A stretch of 64,000 bases of DNA from AWTP1-18 sp036504515 (GCA_036504515.1 DASXVA010000004.1:124001-188000), one strand, 5' to 3'. Positions 25,601 through 34,353 are shown, numbered from the stretch's first letter. Numbers and translations: made by a program. Notes: generated by a model from the letters alone, not told the origin.

Positions 25601-26143
25601 ATGCGCCTTTTCAGACTTTTAGGACTTGCCACTCCGCTTGTATTCCTTTGCAGCGCCTGCGTGACGCTGCCAGGAGCTGGTTCCGCAAGTGGCTATTCTT
25701 CCGCCGAAAATCCGGTTCCTATGGAAGACCGGATTGTCAGCGCCAAAGGCTATGGCACTGTCACGGCCCAGGCGGCCATGTCCTCCGACCAAGCCAAGCT
25801 GATGGCCATGCGTGCCGCCAAGGTCGATGCTTATCGTAATCTGGCTGAACGCCTGCAAGGCTTGCGCGTCAGCAGTGTTTCCAATGCAGCAGCCTTTGCT
25901 TCCCAGGGTGATGCAGTGCAGACCAGTGCCGAATATTTCCTGCGGGGGGCTCGTGTCGTCAGTATTACGCCACTACGGGACGGTATTTACGAAGCGGTGG
26001 TTGAACTGGACCTGGATAATCCCGGCACGAGCGTAACCTTGGCCCCTGCTCCGGCACCAGCCCCGGTTGTTCAGCCGGCGCCGGTCGTCAAGCCCGCGCC
26101 GGTGAGCGAGAACAAAAAAACAAAATCATTCTTTTTCTTCTAG
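25601..26143 (+). CDS. flgP: FlgP-like LPP20-family outer-membrane lipoprotein
   Basis: A 180-residue lipoprotein with lipobox LCSAC (Cys about residue 20). The central LPP20/FlgP-type domain includes AKGYGTVTAQAAMSSDQAKL and MRAAKVDAYRNLAERLQG, the features of FlgP, which supports flagellar rotation or the outer-membrane H-ring. The tail (about 147-172) is a Pro/Ala/Val repeat, then basic residues and SFFFF at the very end. It follows flgT with 105 bp between, where a sigma-28-like promoter lies, and is 11 bp before a Cys-rich lipoprotein gene. Confidence 0.78.
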   Translation: MRLFRLLGLATPLVFLCSACVTLPGAGSASGYSSAENPVPMEDRIVSAKGYGTVTAQAAMSSDQAKLMAMRAAKVDAYRNLAERLQGLRVSSVSNAAAFASQGDAVQTSAEYFLRGARVVSITPLRDGIYEAVVELDLDNPGTSVTLAPAPAPAPVVQPAPVVKPAPVSENKKTKSFFFF

Positions 26144-26154
26144 GAAACAATGCC

Positions 26155-26514
26155 ATGAAGTTTGCATCCAGCTTTCTTGTCGTCCTGCTGTCGCTCATGC
26201 TGGGCGCTTGCTCCAATTTTTCAACATTCCTAAGTTCGATGGGGGGAGCCGCCATCGGTTCTTCCTCTAAGGAATCCACCGCAAACAAGAATTCTGCCCG
26301 GGTATCAGTGTTGAAAGATAACGCCACCTGCTGCATTGGGGGGGGCGCCGACTGTGATTGCGATCTGGAAAAAGATAAACAGATTGTCTATGTGGACAAA
26401 CCCATTGAGGAATGCACTCGTAGCGTTCGCACCGTCAAACAGGTGGATACCTGTCCCACTTGCAGTCCGTTCCCGGTCGCCGTTCGCGAACGGGGAAGCT
26501 GTGCTTCCAACTGA
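26155..26514 (+). CDS. small cysteine-rich lipoprotein between flgP and flgO
   Basis: A 119-residue lipoprotein that I do not recognise. The signal peptide ends in lipobox LGAC (Cys about 19). The mature part has eight further Cys, in the groups TCC, DCDC, EEC, TCPTC and SC, so disulphides or metal binding are possible. A run of eight G at 26338-26345 lies inside the coding sequence, encoding three Gly. It starts 11 bp after the flgP-like stop and 54 bp before flgO, on the same strand, so it looks like part of the operon. Its role beside the flagellum genes is unknown. Confidence 0.75.
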   Translation: MKFASSFLVVLLSLMLGACSNFSTFLSSMGGAAIGSSSKESTANKNSARVSVLKDNATCCIGGGADCDCDLEKDKQIVYVDKPIEECTRSVRTVKQVDTCPTCSPFPVAVRERGSCASN

Positions 26515-26568
26515 GCCTTGAATCCCCAGGCAAGCCCGAAGCAATCGTTAATGGAAAGAGAACCGATC

Positions 26569-27216
26569 ATGAAAAAGACCCAAGCTCTGGCCCTGACCTG
26601 CACCTTGGTGGCAGGGTTGCTGAGTAGCCTGCCCCTGCGTGCCGAAGATGCAGCCATGAACCCCACCCTTAATCTGGGGCAATTGAGTACCTCCGGCAAG
26701 CTGGGACTGATCGCCTCTTTCCTGGCCGATCAGTTGGCCCATAACCGGGACCTGAAGAACGTCTCCGAGAGCCGGATTGCCGTGACCTCCTTCGTCAATT
26801 TGCAGACCCTGAAGGAAACCAACAAGATCGGCATGCTCCTGTCTGAAAATATGATTCACGATTTCCAGGTGCGGGGTTTTCCTGTGGTGGATTTCAAGAC
26901 GCTGCCCTTCATTCAGGTAACGCCCACGGGTGACTTCATCTTCAGTCGTCGGGTCAACGAGCTGCGCAGCGAATACAACATCAACTATTTCCTGACCGGC
27001 ACCTACAGCAACAACTCCGATGGTGTGGTGATCAATGCCCGCCTGCTGGATGCCCGTAGTGCTCTTGTTGTTTCCACTGCCCAGGCCTTCATCCCCGCCC
27101 GGGATGCAGCGCGGTTGCTGGCCGAGTTCCGCGAGTTACCTACGGAAAAAATTTACATCGACCGTCCGGTTGTCCCTGCCGTGCAGGCCAATCCGGTAGC
27201 GCTACGGGCTTATTAA
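26569..27216 (+). CDS. flgO: FlgO-family flagellar outer-membrane protein
   Basis: A 215-residue exported protein of the FlgO family. FlgO is an outer-membrane component tied to FlgP/FlgT in polar flagella. I chose ATG 26569 for its GGAAAGAG ribosome site and signal peptide (MKKTQALALTCTLVAGLLSS, cleaved near LRAED). The domain is typical: SRIAVTSFVNLQTL, LLSENMIHDFQVRGFPVVDF and YNINYFLTGTYSNNSDGVVI. It ends the flgT-flgP-lipoprotein-flgO group and is followed by a strong terminator. Main flagellar structural genes are not in the window. Confidence 0.85.
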   Translation: MKKTQALALTCTLVAGLLSSLPLRAEDAAMNPTLNLGQLSTSGKLGLIASFLADQLAHNRDLKNVSESRIAVTSFVNLQTLKETNKIGMLLSENMIHDFQVRGFPVVDFKTLPFIQVTPTGDFIFSRRVNELRSEYNINYFLTGTYSNNSDGVVINARLLDARSALVVSTAQAFIPARDAARLLAEFRELPTEKIYIDRPVVPAVQANPVALRAY

Positions 27217-27240
27217 ATCCGTGGGATGACAAGGGCCGTC

Positions 27241-27273
27241 AAAAAGGGAAACCCGACAGGTTTCCCTTTTTTA
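27241..27273 (+). terminator. terminator after flgO
   Basis: A perfect 13-bp stem AAAAAGGGAAACC / GGTTTCCCTTTTT with loop CGACA and a T-rich end. Confidence 0.88.
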
Positions 27274-27330
27274 TTGAACGATGCCGGTTGATAGAAGAAT
27301 CCAGCCCAAGAGCTGGTGTGGAGGAAAACG

Positions 27331-28467
27331 ATGAAGACGCTTCTTGGCTACAGCCAATTAACGCCAGGGCAGGCATTACCCTTTGATGTGCTGGATGTGC
27401 GGGGGCATATTCTTCTGCGCTATGGCTATGTGCTGAAAAGCCAGGAGCAGATCAATCGCCTGATCGAACGCCAAGTCTATTTTGATGACATTGACGAAGA
27501 CGTGATTGAAAGCCGCCAGGTGGCGCGGGTTTCCATTTACCTGCGGGTGACAGAAATCTATCAGGACTACGAGGATGTACTGGATGTCCGCCACCATGAA
27601 ACCGACTATGGTGCTGTTCTGGACATCGCCCGCAACTTGCTGGAAGCCTGCGAACTGGATAACGACCCGGCCCTGGCCTGCATACTGTTGCAGAAGGGCA
27701 ATCATTATTCCCTACGGCATTCCTTCAACTCAGCGATTCTGACCGAGGTATTGCTCAAGCAACTGGGACGCACGGAGGATGAGCGTTGTGACGCCATGGC
27801 CGGTGCCCTGACGATGAATATCGCGATGCTGATGTTGCAGGATGAGCTTTATCACCAGAACATCAAACTAACTCCGCAGCAGAAACGGGATGTGGTTCTG
27901 CATCCTTCCACCGCTGCCGCTATGTTGCGCAAACAGGGCATAGACAGGCCGATCTGGATCGACGTGGTGGAGCATCACCACGAAATGCTGGATGGCACCG
28001 GCTATGCCAAACGTTTGCAGGGTGAGGCTCTGTCCCTGGAGGCACAAGTGGTCTCTCTTGCAGATCGTTACTGTGCCATGGTGGCGGAACGGGGGTATCG
28101 GGCAGGAACGCAGCCCAGCACCGCCGTCAAGGAACTGCTGACGAGACAAGGGGCAACCATCGACACTGCCCTGGCTGCCATCTTCCTCAAGGAGATCGGC
28201 CTCTATCCGCCGGGTACGGTGGTCTTGCTGGCCAATGGAGAAGTGGCCGTGGTGATCAAGCGCACCCTCAATCCGACCACTCCAGTGGTGCGCAGTCTTC
28301 GTGCCCCCAGCGGGGTACGCCACCTCAAGCCGCCGAAGCGCCTGACCAGCAAACCCACCTACGCCATCAAGGAAGTGCTTAGTGGTGATCAGGCCAGGGA
28401 TTTTGATCTTGCGGGCCTTTGGATACCCGCTGAGCTTGATGATAGTGACGAAGAGCTGGAGGTCTGA
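27331..28467 (+). CDS. HD-GYP-family protein with degenerate active site
   Basis: A 378-residue cytoplasmic protein with an N-terminal DUF3391-like region and a C-terminal HD-GYP domain. HD-GYP proteins hydrolyse c-di-GMP, but key residues are changed here: the HD pair usually in LLHDIGK reads LTMNIAM, and the GYP triplet after DGTG is GYA. The HHE in VVEHHHEMLDGTGY is kept. So the protein is probably a c-di-GMP receptor or regulator rather than an enzyme. The start is ATG 27331 with GGAGG eight bases upstream. A MEKHLA-domain gene follows 30 bp after its stop. Confidence 0.8.
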   Translation: MKTLLGYSQLTPGQALPFDVLDVRGHILLRYGYVLKSQEQINRLIERQVYFDDIDEDVIESRQVARVSIYLRVTEIYQDYEDVLDVRHHETDYGAVLDIARNLLEACELDNDPALACILLQKGNHYSLRHSFNSAILTEVLLKQLGRTEDERCDAMAGALTMNIAMLMLQDELYHQNIKLTPQQKRDVVLHPSTAAAMLRKQGIDRPIWIDVVEHHHEMLDGTGYAKRLQGEALSLEAQVVSLADRYCAMVAERGYRAGTQPSTAVKELLTRQGATIDTALAAIFLKEIGLYPPGTVVLLANGEVAVVIKRTLNPTTPVVRSLRAPSGVRHLKPPKRLTSKPTYAIKEVLSGDQARDFDLAGLWIPAELDDSDEELEV

Positions 28468-28497
28468 TACTTCGTCCGTTTGCATTGGTCTTCACTC

Positions 28498-28977
28498 ATG
28501 CCTTCAGCTAAAAAGGTTGCTTCGTTACCTTTGCCTACCGCTGCATTACAGCAGCGAGTTCGACTCATCGCCGAGAATTACACCCGTTTGCTCGGCACAC
28601 CTTTGGTAGCCGAAAGCTCCGGCAATTTCTGGCAAATGCTGTGGTCGGCACCCAAGGTCATCGTTGCCCATGGGACCGAGTCCGACCCCGTGTTCTTTTA
28701 CGGGAATGCACTGGCCCTGTCCGTGTTTGAAATGGACTTTGCTACCTTTACCCAGTTGCCTTCGCGCTATTCCGCCGAACCGCTGTTACGGGAAGAGCGG
28801 GCCACTTTGCTTGAGCGGGTGAGTCGCGACGGGTACATCGACAACTATGCCGGCGTGCGTATCGCCAGCAGTGGCAAGCGCTTTCTCATTGAGCAAGCGG
28901 TCGTTTGGAATCTGCAGGATGACAAGGGGCAGCTTCAGGGCCAAGCCGCCGCTTTTGATCGCTGGACGCCGCTTTAG
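28498..28977 (+). CDS. MEKHLA domain protein
   Basis: A 159-residue protein of the MEKHLA family, a PAS-like domain also found at the end of plant HD-ZIP III proteins. Seen motifs: FFYGNALALSVFEMDF and LPSRYSAEP, and the tail GQLQGQAAAFDRW. Bacterial members are thought to be sensory but have no proven function. Start ATG 28498 was preferred to the longer frame at 28480. Its last four bases overlap the end of the converging YkgJ gene. Confidence 0.85.
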   Translation: MPSAKKVASLPLPTAALQQRVRLIAENYTRLLGTPLVAESSGNFWQMLWSAPKVIVAHGTESDPVFFYGNALALSVFEMDFATFTQLPSRYSAEPLLREERATLLERVSRDGYIDNYAGVRIASSGKRFLIEQAVVWNLQDDKGQLQGQAAAFDRWTPL

Positions 28978-29291
28978 TCGTCGAGGGTGAAGCTGCAATC
29001 GCAGCCTTTGCCGGAAGCAATCCAGCGACGAAACAGGGCTTGCGTGGGCTTGATAAAGAGGGTGGGCAAGCCGCGCAGATACTGCTGGGGCGCGGTGACG
29101 AGTCCGCAGTCGTAGCGGGTCTCAGGCTCATTCCAGCGCAAGGCCGGACAAGGCCCGCGTTTTTGGCGGAAGAGAATCAATCCAGCCGGACAAGTCTCGA
29201 CTAAACAGCAGACACCACAACCATTGCAGGGGGCCCCTGGGTCTGGTTTGGCGGGGGCCTTATGATGCAGATGGATGGTCTGGCTGGTCAT
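28974..29291 (-). CDS. YkgJ-family cysteine cluster protein
   Basis: A 105-residue protein of the YkgJ/CxxCxxCC family. The cluster PCNGCGVCCLVETCPAG is near residue 23-39, with further Cys at GPCPAL, YDCGL and CDCSF; these residues probably bind zinc or an iron-sulphur centre. Function in the cell is not established. Start ATG 29291 lies 17 nt downstream of the neighbouring GGDEF gene stop on the same strand, so the two may share a transcript. It converges with and overlaps the MEKHLA gene by four bases. Confidence 0.85.
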   Translation of the reverse strand: MTSQTIHLHHKAPAKPDPGAPCNGCGVCCLVETCPAGLILFRQKRGPCPALRWNEPETRYDCGLVTAPQQYLRGLPTLFIKPTQALFRRWIASGKGCDCSFTLDD

Positions 29292-29308
29292 GACCGCCAT
29301 CGGTCCGC

Positions 29309-30454
29309 TCAGGCCAGTGCGACCTGATCGCGTCCCTGGTTCTTGGCTTGGTAGAGGGCCCTATCAGCTTGGGATAGCAGCAGGTCCAGACTCGTGGTTT
29401 CGTTCCCGCCCCGGCAGGCTACTCCAATACTGGCAGTCACCCTGATGGACTGTCCGTCAGCGAGAAGAATGCTGTGTTCCGCCAGTCCCTGGCGCAGTCG
29501 CTCTGCCAGGGTAAGGGCGCCTACGGTGTCGGTTTCTGGGGTGAGTACACAGAATTCTTCACCACCGTAACGACCAAGAAAGTCGTGGCTGCGCATACAG
29601 GTTTCGGCGATGCTGCGCAGCTGCTGCAGTACCTGATCGCCAGCCTGGTGGCCGCAGGTATCGTTTACCTGTTTGAAGTTGTCCAGGTCGATCAGCAGCA
29701 GGGCAAGGGGAAGATGATGGCGTTCGCTTCGGCCCAATTCCGCTTCCGCCAGGGTCATGAAGGTGCGCCGGTTATAAACGCCGGTGAGGGAATCTCTGGC
29801 GGCCAGCCAGGTCAATTCGTCGTAACGATGGGCTTCGATCAGTAGCAGGAAGCCGCAGGTAAAAATCAGGCGCAGGACAAAACCTACGCTGAAGGTCAGC
29901 GACTGGATCGGACTGGACTGGAGGATGAGAGGAATGTCGCCGTGATTGCTGATGACATAGAGAATGCGGATAAACAGCAATACGGCGGCCATCAGTGCAC
30001 TGGTCGCCATTAGCCAGCGCAGGCCCCTTTGAGGGTCTTTGCGACTGATCAGGAAGACAGCACCGGAGGAAACCTGCACCGTGTAGCAAAAATTTATGGC
30101 CATCTGCCGCAATGGCTGATTGTCATGGAACAGCAGCACAATCGCCAGAGCAAAGGGAATCGGCCAATAGGGCCAATAGCGCCGCGGCGGGCTGTCATAG
30201 AACACGGTCAGGGCATGAATGAGGAAGCCGTAGGCAACGCTGACCAGTGTCGGCCCCAGTACGGTGGTCAGTACGGGGAAGGGATAGTCCTGCAAGGAAA
30301 TGAAGAACCAACCGACGGCCTGGGAGAGAAGGCTGGCCAGCCAGAGCTTGAGGGCCGGCGTGAATCGCCCGCGGAAAGCTACCATCAAGAGTACCGCCAG
30401 AGTCAGACTGGTCAGTACGTAATAAGCGAGGGTGGTCTTGGTATCAAGCAGCAC
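29309..30454 (-). CDS. membrane-bound diguanylate cyclase
   Basis: Cyclic di-GMP synthase of 381 residues. The first 200 residues contain about six or seven hydrophobic helices with short loops, an integral-membrane sensor module. The GGDEF domain (about 215-380) has the RYGGEEF active site and an I-site RSHD five residues before it, so catalysis and product inhibition are expected. It is 14 bp downstream of pyrF on the same strand, and the YkgJ gene follows at 17 bp. The signal sensed is unknown. Confidence 0.92.
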   Translation of the reverse strand: MLLDTKTTLAYYVLTSLTLAVLLMVAFRGRFTPALKLWLASLLSQAVGWFFISLQDYPFPVLTTVLGPTLVSVAYGFLIHALTVFYDSPPRRYWPYWPIPFALAIVLLFHDNQPLRQMAINFCYTVQVSSGAVFLISRKDPQRGLRWLMATSALMAAVLLFIRILYVISNHGDIPLILQSSPIQSLTFSVGFVLRLIFTCGFLLLIEAHRYDELTWLAARDSLTGVYNRRTFMTLAEAELGRSERHHLPLALLLIDLDNFKQVNDTCGHQAGDQVLQQLRSIAETCMRSHDFLGRYGGEEFCVLTPETDTVGALTLAERLRQGLAEHSILLADGQSIRVTASIGVACRGGNETTSLDLLLSQADRALYQAKNQGRDQVALA

Positions 30455-30468
30455 TTGCAGTAGCGGGC

Positions 30469-31281
30469 TTAGCGGTAGCGGTTGATAGCGTCCCGGGTTT
30501 CCAGGGCAACCTTGCGGGAGGCTTCGGCGTAATCCTCATCCTTGCCGGCGTAAAGAATGGCCCGGGAAGAGTTGATCATCAATCCGGTTCCGCCCGCGGT
30601 ACGGCCAGCCTTGACTGTCGCTTCGATGTCGCCGCCCTGGGCGCCGATGCCGGGCACCAGTAGGGGCATGTCGCCGGTGATGGCCCGTACCCGGGCGATT
30701 TCGGACGGGAAGGTGGCGCCCACCACAAGGCCAATCTGGCCGTTGTTGTTCCATTCGGTGGCCGCCAAGCGGGCGACGCGCTCAAACAATTTTTCACCAC
30801 CGATATCCAGGAATTGCAGATCGCTGCCGCCGGGATTGGAAGTGCGGCAGAGCAGGATCACACCCTTGTCCTTATAGGACAGCCAGGGTTCCACCGAATC
30901 CCTGCCCATGTAGGGGCTGAGGGTGACAGCATCGGCCCGGTAGCGCTCAAAAGCCTCTATTGCGTACTGCTCGGCGGTGCTGCCGATATCGCCGCGCTTG
31001 GCATCAAGGATGACGGGAACGCCCGGATGCTTGGCATGAATGTGGGCGATCAGGTCTTCCAGTTGGTCTTCGGCACGGCGGGCGGCGAAGTAGGCAATCT
31101 GGGGCTTGAAGCAGCAGACCAGGTCGGCCGTGGCATCGACGATGCTGGTGCAGAACTCGAAAATGGCGTCGGGTTTGCCCTGCAGGTGGGCGGGGAATTT
31201 GGCCGGGTCAGGATCAAGGCCGACGCAGAGCAGACTGTTGCGTTGTTGCCAGGCGGTATTCAGTGAGGCAATGAAAGACAT
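30469..31281 (-). CDS. pyrF: orotidine 5'-phosphate decarboxylase
   Basis: Last step of UMP synthesis: decarboxylation of OMP. It has 270 residues, the type-2 enzyme found in actinobacteria and many betaproteobacteria. The start motif LLCVGLDPDPAKF, and the catalytic Asp-Lys-x-x-Asp in ILDAKRGDIGSTAEQY (about residue 90-105) are clear. I chose ATG 31281 because the longer open frame (to 31392) overlaps the upstream EAL/HDOD gene and has no conserved residues. It follows that gene by two bases. Confidence 0.96.
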   Translation of the reverse strand: MSFIASLNTAWQQRNSLLCVGLDPDPAKFPAHLQGKPDAIFEFCTSIVDATADLVCCFKPQIAYFAARRAEDQLEDLIAHIHAKHPGVPVILDAKRGDIGSTAEQYAIEAFERYRADAVTLSPYMGRDSVEPWLSYKDKGVILLCRTSNPGGSDLQFLDIGGEKLFERVARLAATEWNNNGQIGLVVGATFPSEIARVRAITGDMPLLVPGIGAQGGDIEATVKAGRTAGGTGLMINSSRAILYAGKDEDYAEASRKVALETRDAINRYR

Positions 31282-31283
31282 GT

Positions 31284-32531
31284 TTATTCTTGTTCCTGAT
31301 TGATGCTGTTGGCCCAGCACAGGGCCTCGGTGAGGTGAGCGTTGACGATGGTGTGGGTCAGGCCCGGCAGTTTGAGCAGTTGCTCGTGGCAACTGGCGCC
31401 ATCGCCGGACTCCAGAGCCTGGGTCAGGGTGAGCAGGGCGCCCAGGCGACCTTCGCCGGTTTCCAGGGCTTTTTGCATAGCCGGGGCAAGGTTGATGCCC
31501 TTGAGGATTTCATCCATGGGAGTGCCCATCAGGGCGGGCATCAGGGAAACGATACCGGTCATGAAGCCCTGGTCGGCAAACTCGCCCTTGCTGTCGAGGC
31601 GGGCGGCCAGCAGTTCCATCAGCCGACCCCGGGTGGCGGCCAGCATCATCAGCGGACTGGAGCCGCCCTTGCCGGAGGGATTGGTATACAGCAGCAGTTG
31701 CAGCCAGCGTTGCAACTGGCGGCGACCTAACACGGTAATGGCATGGCGCAGGGAGGTGACGCGCACCCGGCAGCCGGTAGCCACGGAGTTGGTGAGCCGC
31801 ATCAGGTTGACCGAAAGGCCGGGCTCCTGTTTGAACACGGTTTCCAGTTGGCCGGTTTCCGCATCTTCCAGCACCAGACCCATGAGCCGCATCAAGGCTA
31901 GCTGGGAATGGCCCAATTTGCGGCCGGCCATGATTGCCGGGCGAGCAAAGTAGTAGCCCTGAAACAGGTCGTAGCCGATCTGGTGACAGTAGTCGGCCTG
32001 GTCCCGGGCATCGACTTTTTCTGCCAGCAGGCGCAGGGGCCAATGCTTGAGTTTTTCTGTGGTGACTTTCAGGGCTTCCGGGTCGAAGGGAAGAATCTCC
32101 ACCTTGACGATGTCCACCAGCTCCAGCAGGGTTTTGTATTTCTCGACGTCGTTGATGAAATCATCCAGGGCCAGGGTGAAGCCCCGGGCTTTCAGTTCCT
32201 TGCAACGCTCCAGGATGATGGGCGTGATTTCGACGGTTTCCAGCACCTCCAGCACAATTTTGTCGGAGGGCAGGATTTCGAGGATGTCGGATAGCAGCAG
32301 GGCTTCGTCACAATTAAGGAAGCCCTTGTAGGGGCCCAGGGCCTGTTCCACGCCCAGATCGGCAAAGGCGTGGCTGATGACGTTGGCGCTGGCCACCAGA
32401 TTGTCTTCCACCTCGGCAGCATTCTTCAGGCCGTTGCGAAACAACAATTCATAGGCGACGAGTTCATGATCCCGGTCGAGGATGGGTTGTCGACCAAGGA
32501 AAATCTCATCGCTGCTATCGGAGTCGTTCAT
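31284..32531 (-). CDS. EAL-like / HDOD two-domain signalling protein (YuxH/CdgJ type)
   Basis: A 415-residue cytoplasmic protein. Residues about 10-200 are an EAL-fold domain, but the signature region reads RQPILDRDHELVAYELLFR, where YELLFR stands in for the catalytic EAL, so it is probably inactive as a phosphodiesterase. Residues about 215-400 are an HDOD domain (LTNSVATGCRVRVTSLRHAI). In Vibrio and Pseudomonas relatives such proteins affect motility or adhesion. Its ATG overlaps the algC stop (ATGA), and pyrF follows two bases after its own stop. Confidence 0.88.
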   Translation of the reverse strand: MNDSDSSDEIFLGRQPILDRDHELVAYELLFRNGLKNAAEVEDNLVASANVISHAFADLGVEQALGPYKGFLNCDEALLLSDILEILPSDKIVLEVLETVEITPIILERCKELKARGFTLALDDFINDVEKYKTLLELVDIVKVEILPFDPEALKVTTEKLKHWPLRLLAEKVDARDQADYCHQIGYDLFQGYYFARPAIMAGRKLGHSQLALMRLMGLVLEDAETGQLETVFKQEPGLSVNLMRLTNSVATGCRVRVTSLRHAITVLGRRQLQRWLQLLLYTNPSGKGGSSPLMMLAATRGRLMELLAARLDSKGEFADQGFMTGIVSLMPALMGTPMDEILKGINLAPAMQKALETGEGRLGALLTLTQALESGDGASCHEQLLKLPGLTHTIVNAHLTEALCWANSINQEQE

Positions 32532-33907
32532 GAGTATTTGATTTCCAGACCGGGCCAGGCCGTTTGCAGGGCTGCTTTGAATTCAGCCTGGATCCGCGTA
32601 AGGGCAGTTTCATTGTCGGCCTCGAATCGTAGCACCAGCACGGGGGTCGTGTTGGAGGCCCGGGCCAGGCCAAAGCCGTCGGCGTATTCGGCACGGACGC
32701 CATCGATGGTGATGAGTTCCTTCGCCGTAGGGAACTTGCCGGATTGTTGCAGTTTTTCCACCAGGGCGTGGGGTTCACCTTCCGCCATTTTGATGTTGAG
32801 TTCCGGGGTGGACAGAGCATTGGGCAGGTGCTTCAGGGGCCAGTTGGCATCGGTCCAGCGGGAGATGATTTCCAGCAGGCGGGCACCGGCGTAAAGGCCG
32901 TCATCGAAGCCGTACCAGCGGTCCTTGAAGAAAATATGGCCGCTCATTTCGCCGGCCAAGGGGGCACCGGTTTCCTTGAGCTTGGTCTTGATCAGGGCGT
33001 GGCCGGTGTTCCACATCAGGGGTTTGCCGCCCTGGAACTTGACGGACTCGGCCACCCAGCGCGAGCACTTCACGTCGTAGATGATCTGGGCGCCGGGATT
33101 GCGGCTCAGCACGTCGGCGGCGAACAGCATCAACTGACGGTCAGGGAAAATGATCTCGCCGTCCTTGGTCACCACGCCGAGGCGATCGCCGTCGCCGTCG
33201 AAGGCCAAGCCCAGTTCGGCATCGCTGGTCTTAAGGGCGGCAATGACATCCTTCAGATTTTCTGGTTTGGACGGATCGGGATGATGGTTGGGGAAGGTGC
33301 CGTCCACTTCGCAGAAGAGTTCGGTCACTTCGCAGCCCATGCGGCGGAACAGTTCCGGGCCGAAGGCACCGGCCACGCCGTTGCCGCTGTCGATCACAAT
33401 CTTCATGGGCCGCGCCAACTTCACGTCGGAGACGATGCGCTCCAGGTAGGCTTCTTTCACATCGGCCTTGCTCAGCTTGCCCTTGCCCGTGGCGAAGTCG
33501 CCTTTTTCGATGCGTTTGCGCAGATCCTGAATCAGCTCGCCGTAAAGGGTCTGGCCGCCGAGCACCATCTTCAAGCCGTTGTAGTCCGGCGGGTTGTGGC
33601 TGCCGGTGACTGAGACGCAACCGTCTACGCCCAGATGGTGGGCGGCGAAATAGGTGACCGGGGTCGGTACACAGCCGATATCCACCACATCTACACCGCA
33701 ACTGAGAATGCCTTCTGCCAGGGCCGCTGACAGGCTGGGGCCGGAGAGGCGGCCGTCACGGCCGATGGCAATGATTTTCAGCCCTTGGGCGACGGCCTCT
33801 GAACCCAGAGCACGACCGATGGCCCGTACCGAGCCGGTGGTCAGGGTTTTGCCGACGATGCCGCGAATATCGTAGGCCTTGAAAATTTCGGGGGCGGGCA
33901 GTGTCAT
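32528..33907 (-). CDS. algC: phosphomannomutase/phosphoglucomutase
   Basis: Interconverts hexose-6- and hexose-1-phosphates, feeding nucleotide-sugar synthesis for LPS, exopolysaccharide and rhamnose. It has 459 residues with the four-domain alpha-D-phosphohexomutase layout. The phosphoserine loop is SVTGSHNPPDYNG (Ser about residue 105), the metal loop AFDGDGDRLG, and the sugar-binding loop GEMSGHIFFK. It has overlapping coupling with the EAL/HDOD gene downstream, and the NTF2-like and waaF genes lie upstream on the same strand. Confidence 0.95.
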   Translation of the reverse strand: MTLPAPEIFKAYDIRGIVGKTLTTGSVRAIGRALGSEAVAQGLKIIAIGRDGRLSGPSLSAALAEGILSCGVDVVDIGCVPTPVTYFAAHHLGVDGCVSVTGSHNPPDYNGLKMVLGGQTLYGELIQDLRKRIEKGDFATGKGKLSKADVKEAYLERIVSDVKLARPMKIVIDSGNGVAGAFGPELFRRMGCEVTELFCEVDGTFPNHHPDPSKPENLKDVIAALKTSDAELGLAFDGDGDRLGVVTKDGEIIFPDRQLMLFAADVLSRNPGAQIIYDVKCSRWVAESVKFQGGKPLMWNTGHALIKTKLKETGAPLAGEMSGHIFFKDRWYGFDDGLYAGARLLEIISRWTDANWPLKHLPNALSTPELNIKMAEGEPHALVEKLQQSGKFPTAKELITIDGVRAEYADGFGLARASNTTPVLVLRFEADNETALTRIQAEFKAALQTAWPGLEIKYS

Positions 33908-33925
33908 GGCAACTCCGGTAGAGGA

Positions 33926-34351
33926 TTAGTGCAGGATTTGGGCGTAGGTGGCGGACTCGGGGGGCGATGGTGAGGCATGGTGCAGCACCAGCCGCCAGCC
34001 CAAAGGGCCTTTGAGGAAAATATTGGTGGCGACCACCGGTGTCAGGTTGTCTTCCTGACCTTCGATCGTGATGGTTTCTACCACGCTGTGGATGGCGGTG
34101 AAGGGATTGACCACCGCGCTCAGGGTGTGGATACGGAAATGCAGCCGGGCGCCGCCTTCAAAAACTGCCTGCCAGGCTTCGCGCACGCTGGCGTAGCCAG
34201 AAATGCGGGGGCCGCCGGGGGAGACGTAGACCACTTCTTCTTCGTCGCACCAGACCGCCATCAGGGATTCCAGATCGGCCCGTTCGATGGCTTCGTAGAA
34301 AGCCGCCTCGGCATCCTGGGGGGTGGCGAAAAAGGTTTTGTTGGCAGGCAT
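33926..34351 (-). CDS. NTF2-fold / SnoaL-like protein
   Basis: A 141-residue cytoplasmic protein of the nuclear transport factor 2-like superfamily, close to the YybH/DUF4440 group. Seen features: AEAAFYEAIERADLESLMAV at the N-terminus, EVVYVSPGGPRISGYASVRE in the middle and NIFLKGPLGWRLVLHHAS at the end, all standard for the fold. No catalytic residue can be assigned. Start ATG 34351 lies just after the waaF stop; another ATG at 34357 overlaps it. It is between waaF and algC in a same-strand series. Confidence 0.85.
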   Translation of the reverse strand: MPANKTFFATPQDAEAAFYEAIERADLESLMAVWCDEEEVVYVSPGGPRISGYASVREAWQAVFEGGARLHFRIHTLSAVVNPFTAIHSVVETITIEGQEDNLTPVVATNIFLKGPLGWRLVLHHASPSPPESATYAQILH

Positions 34352-34353
34352 GG

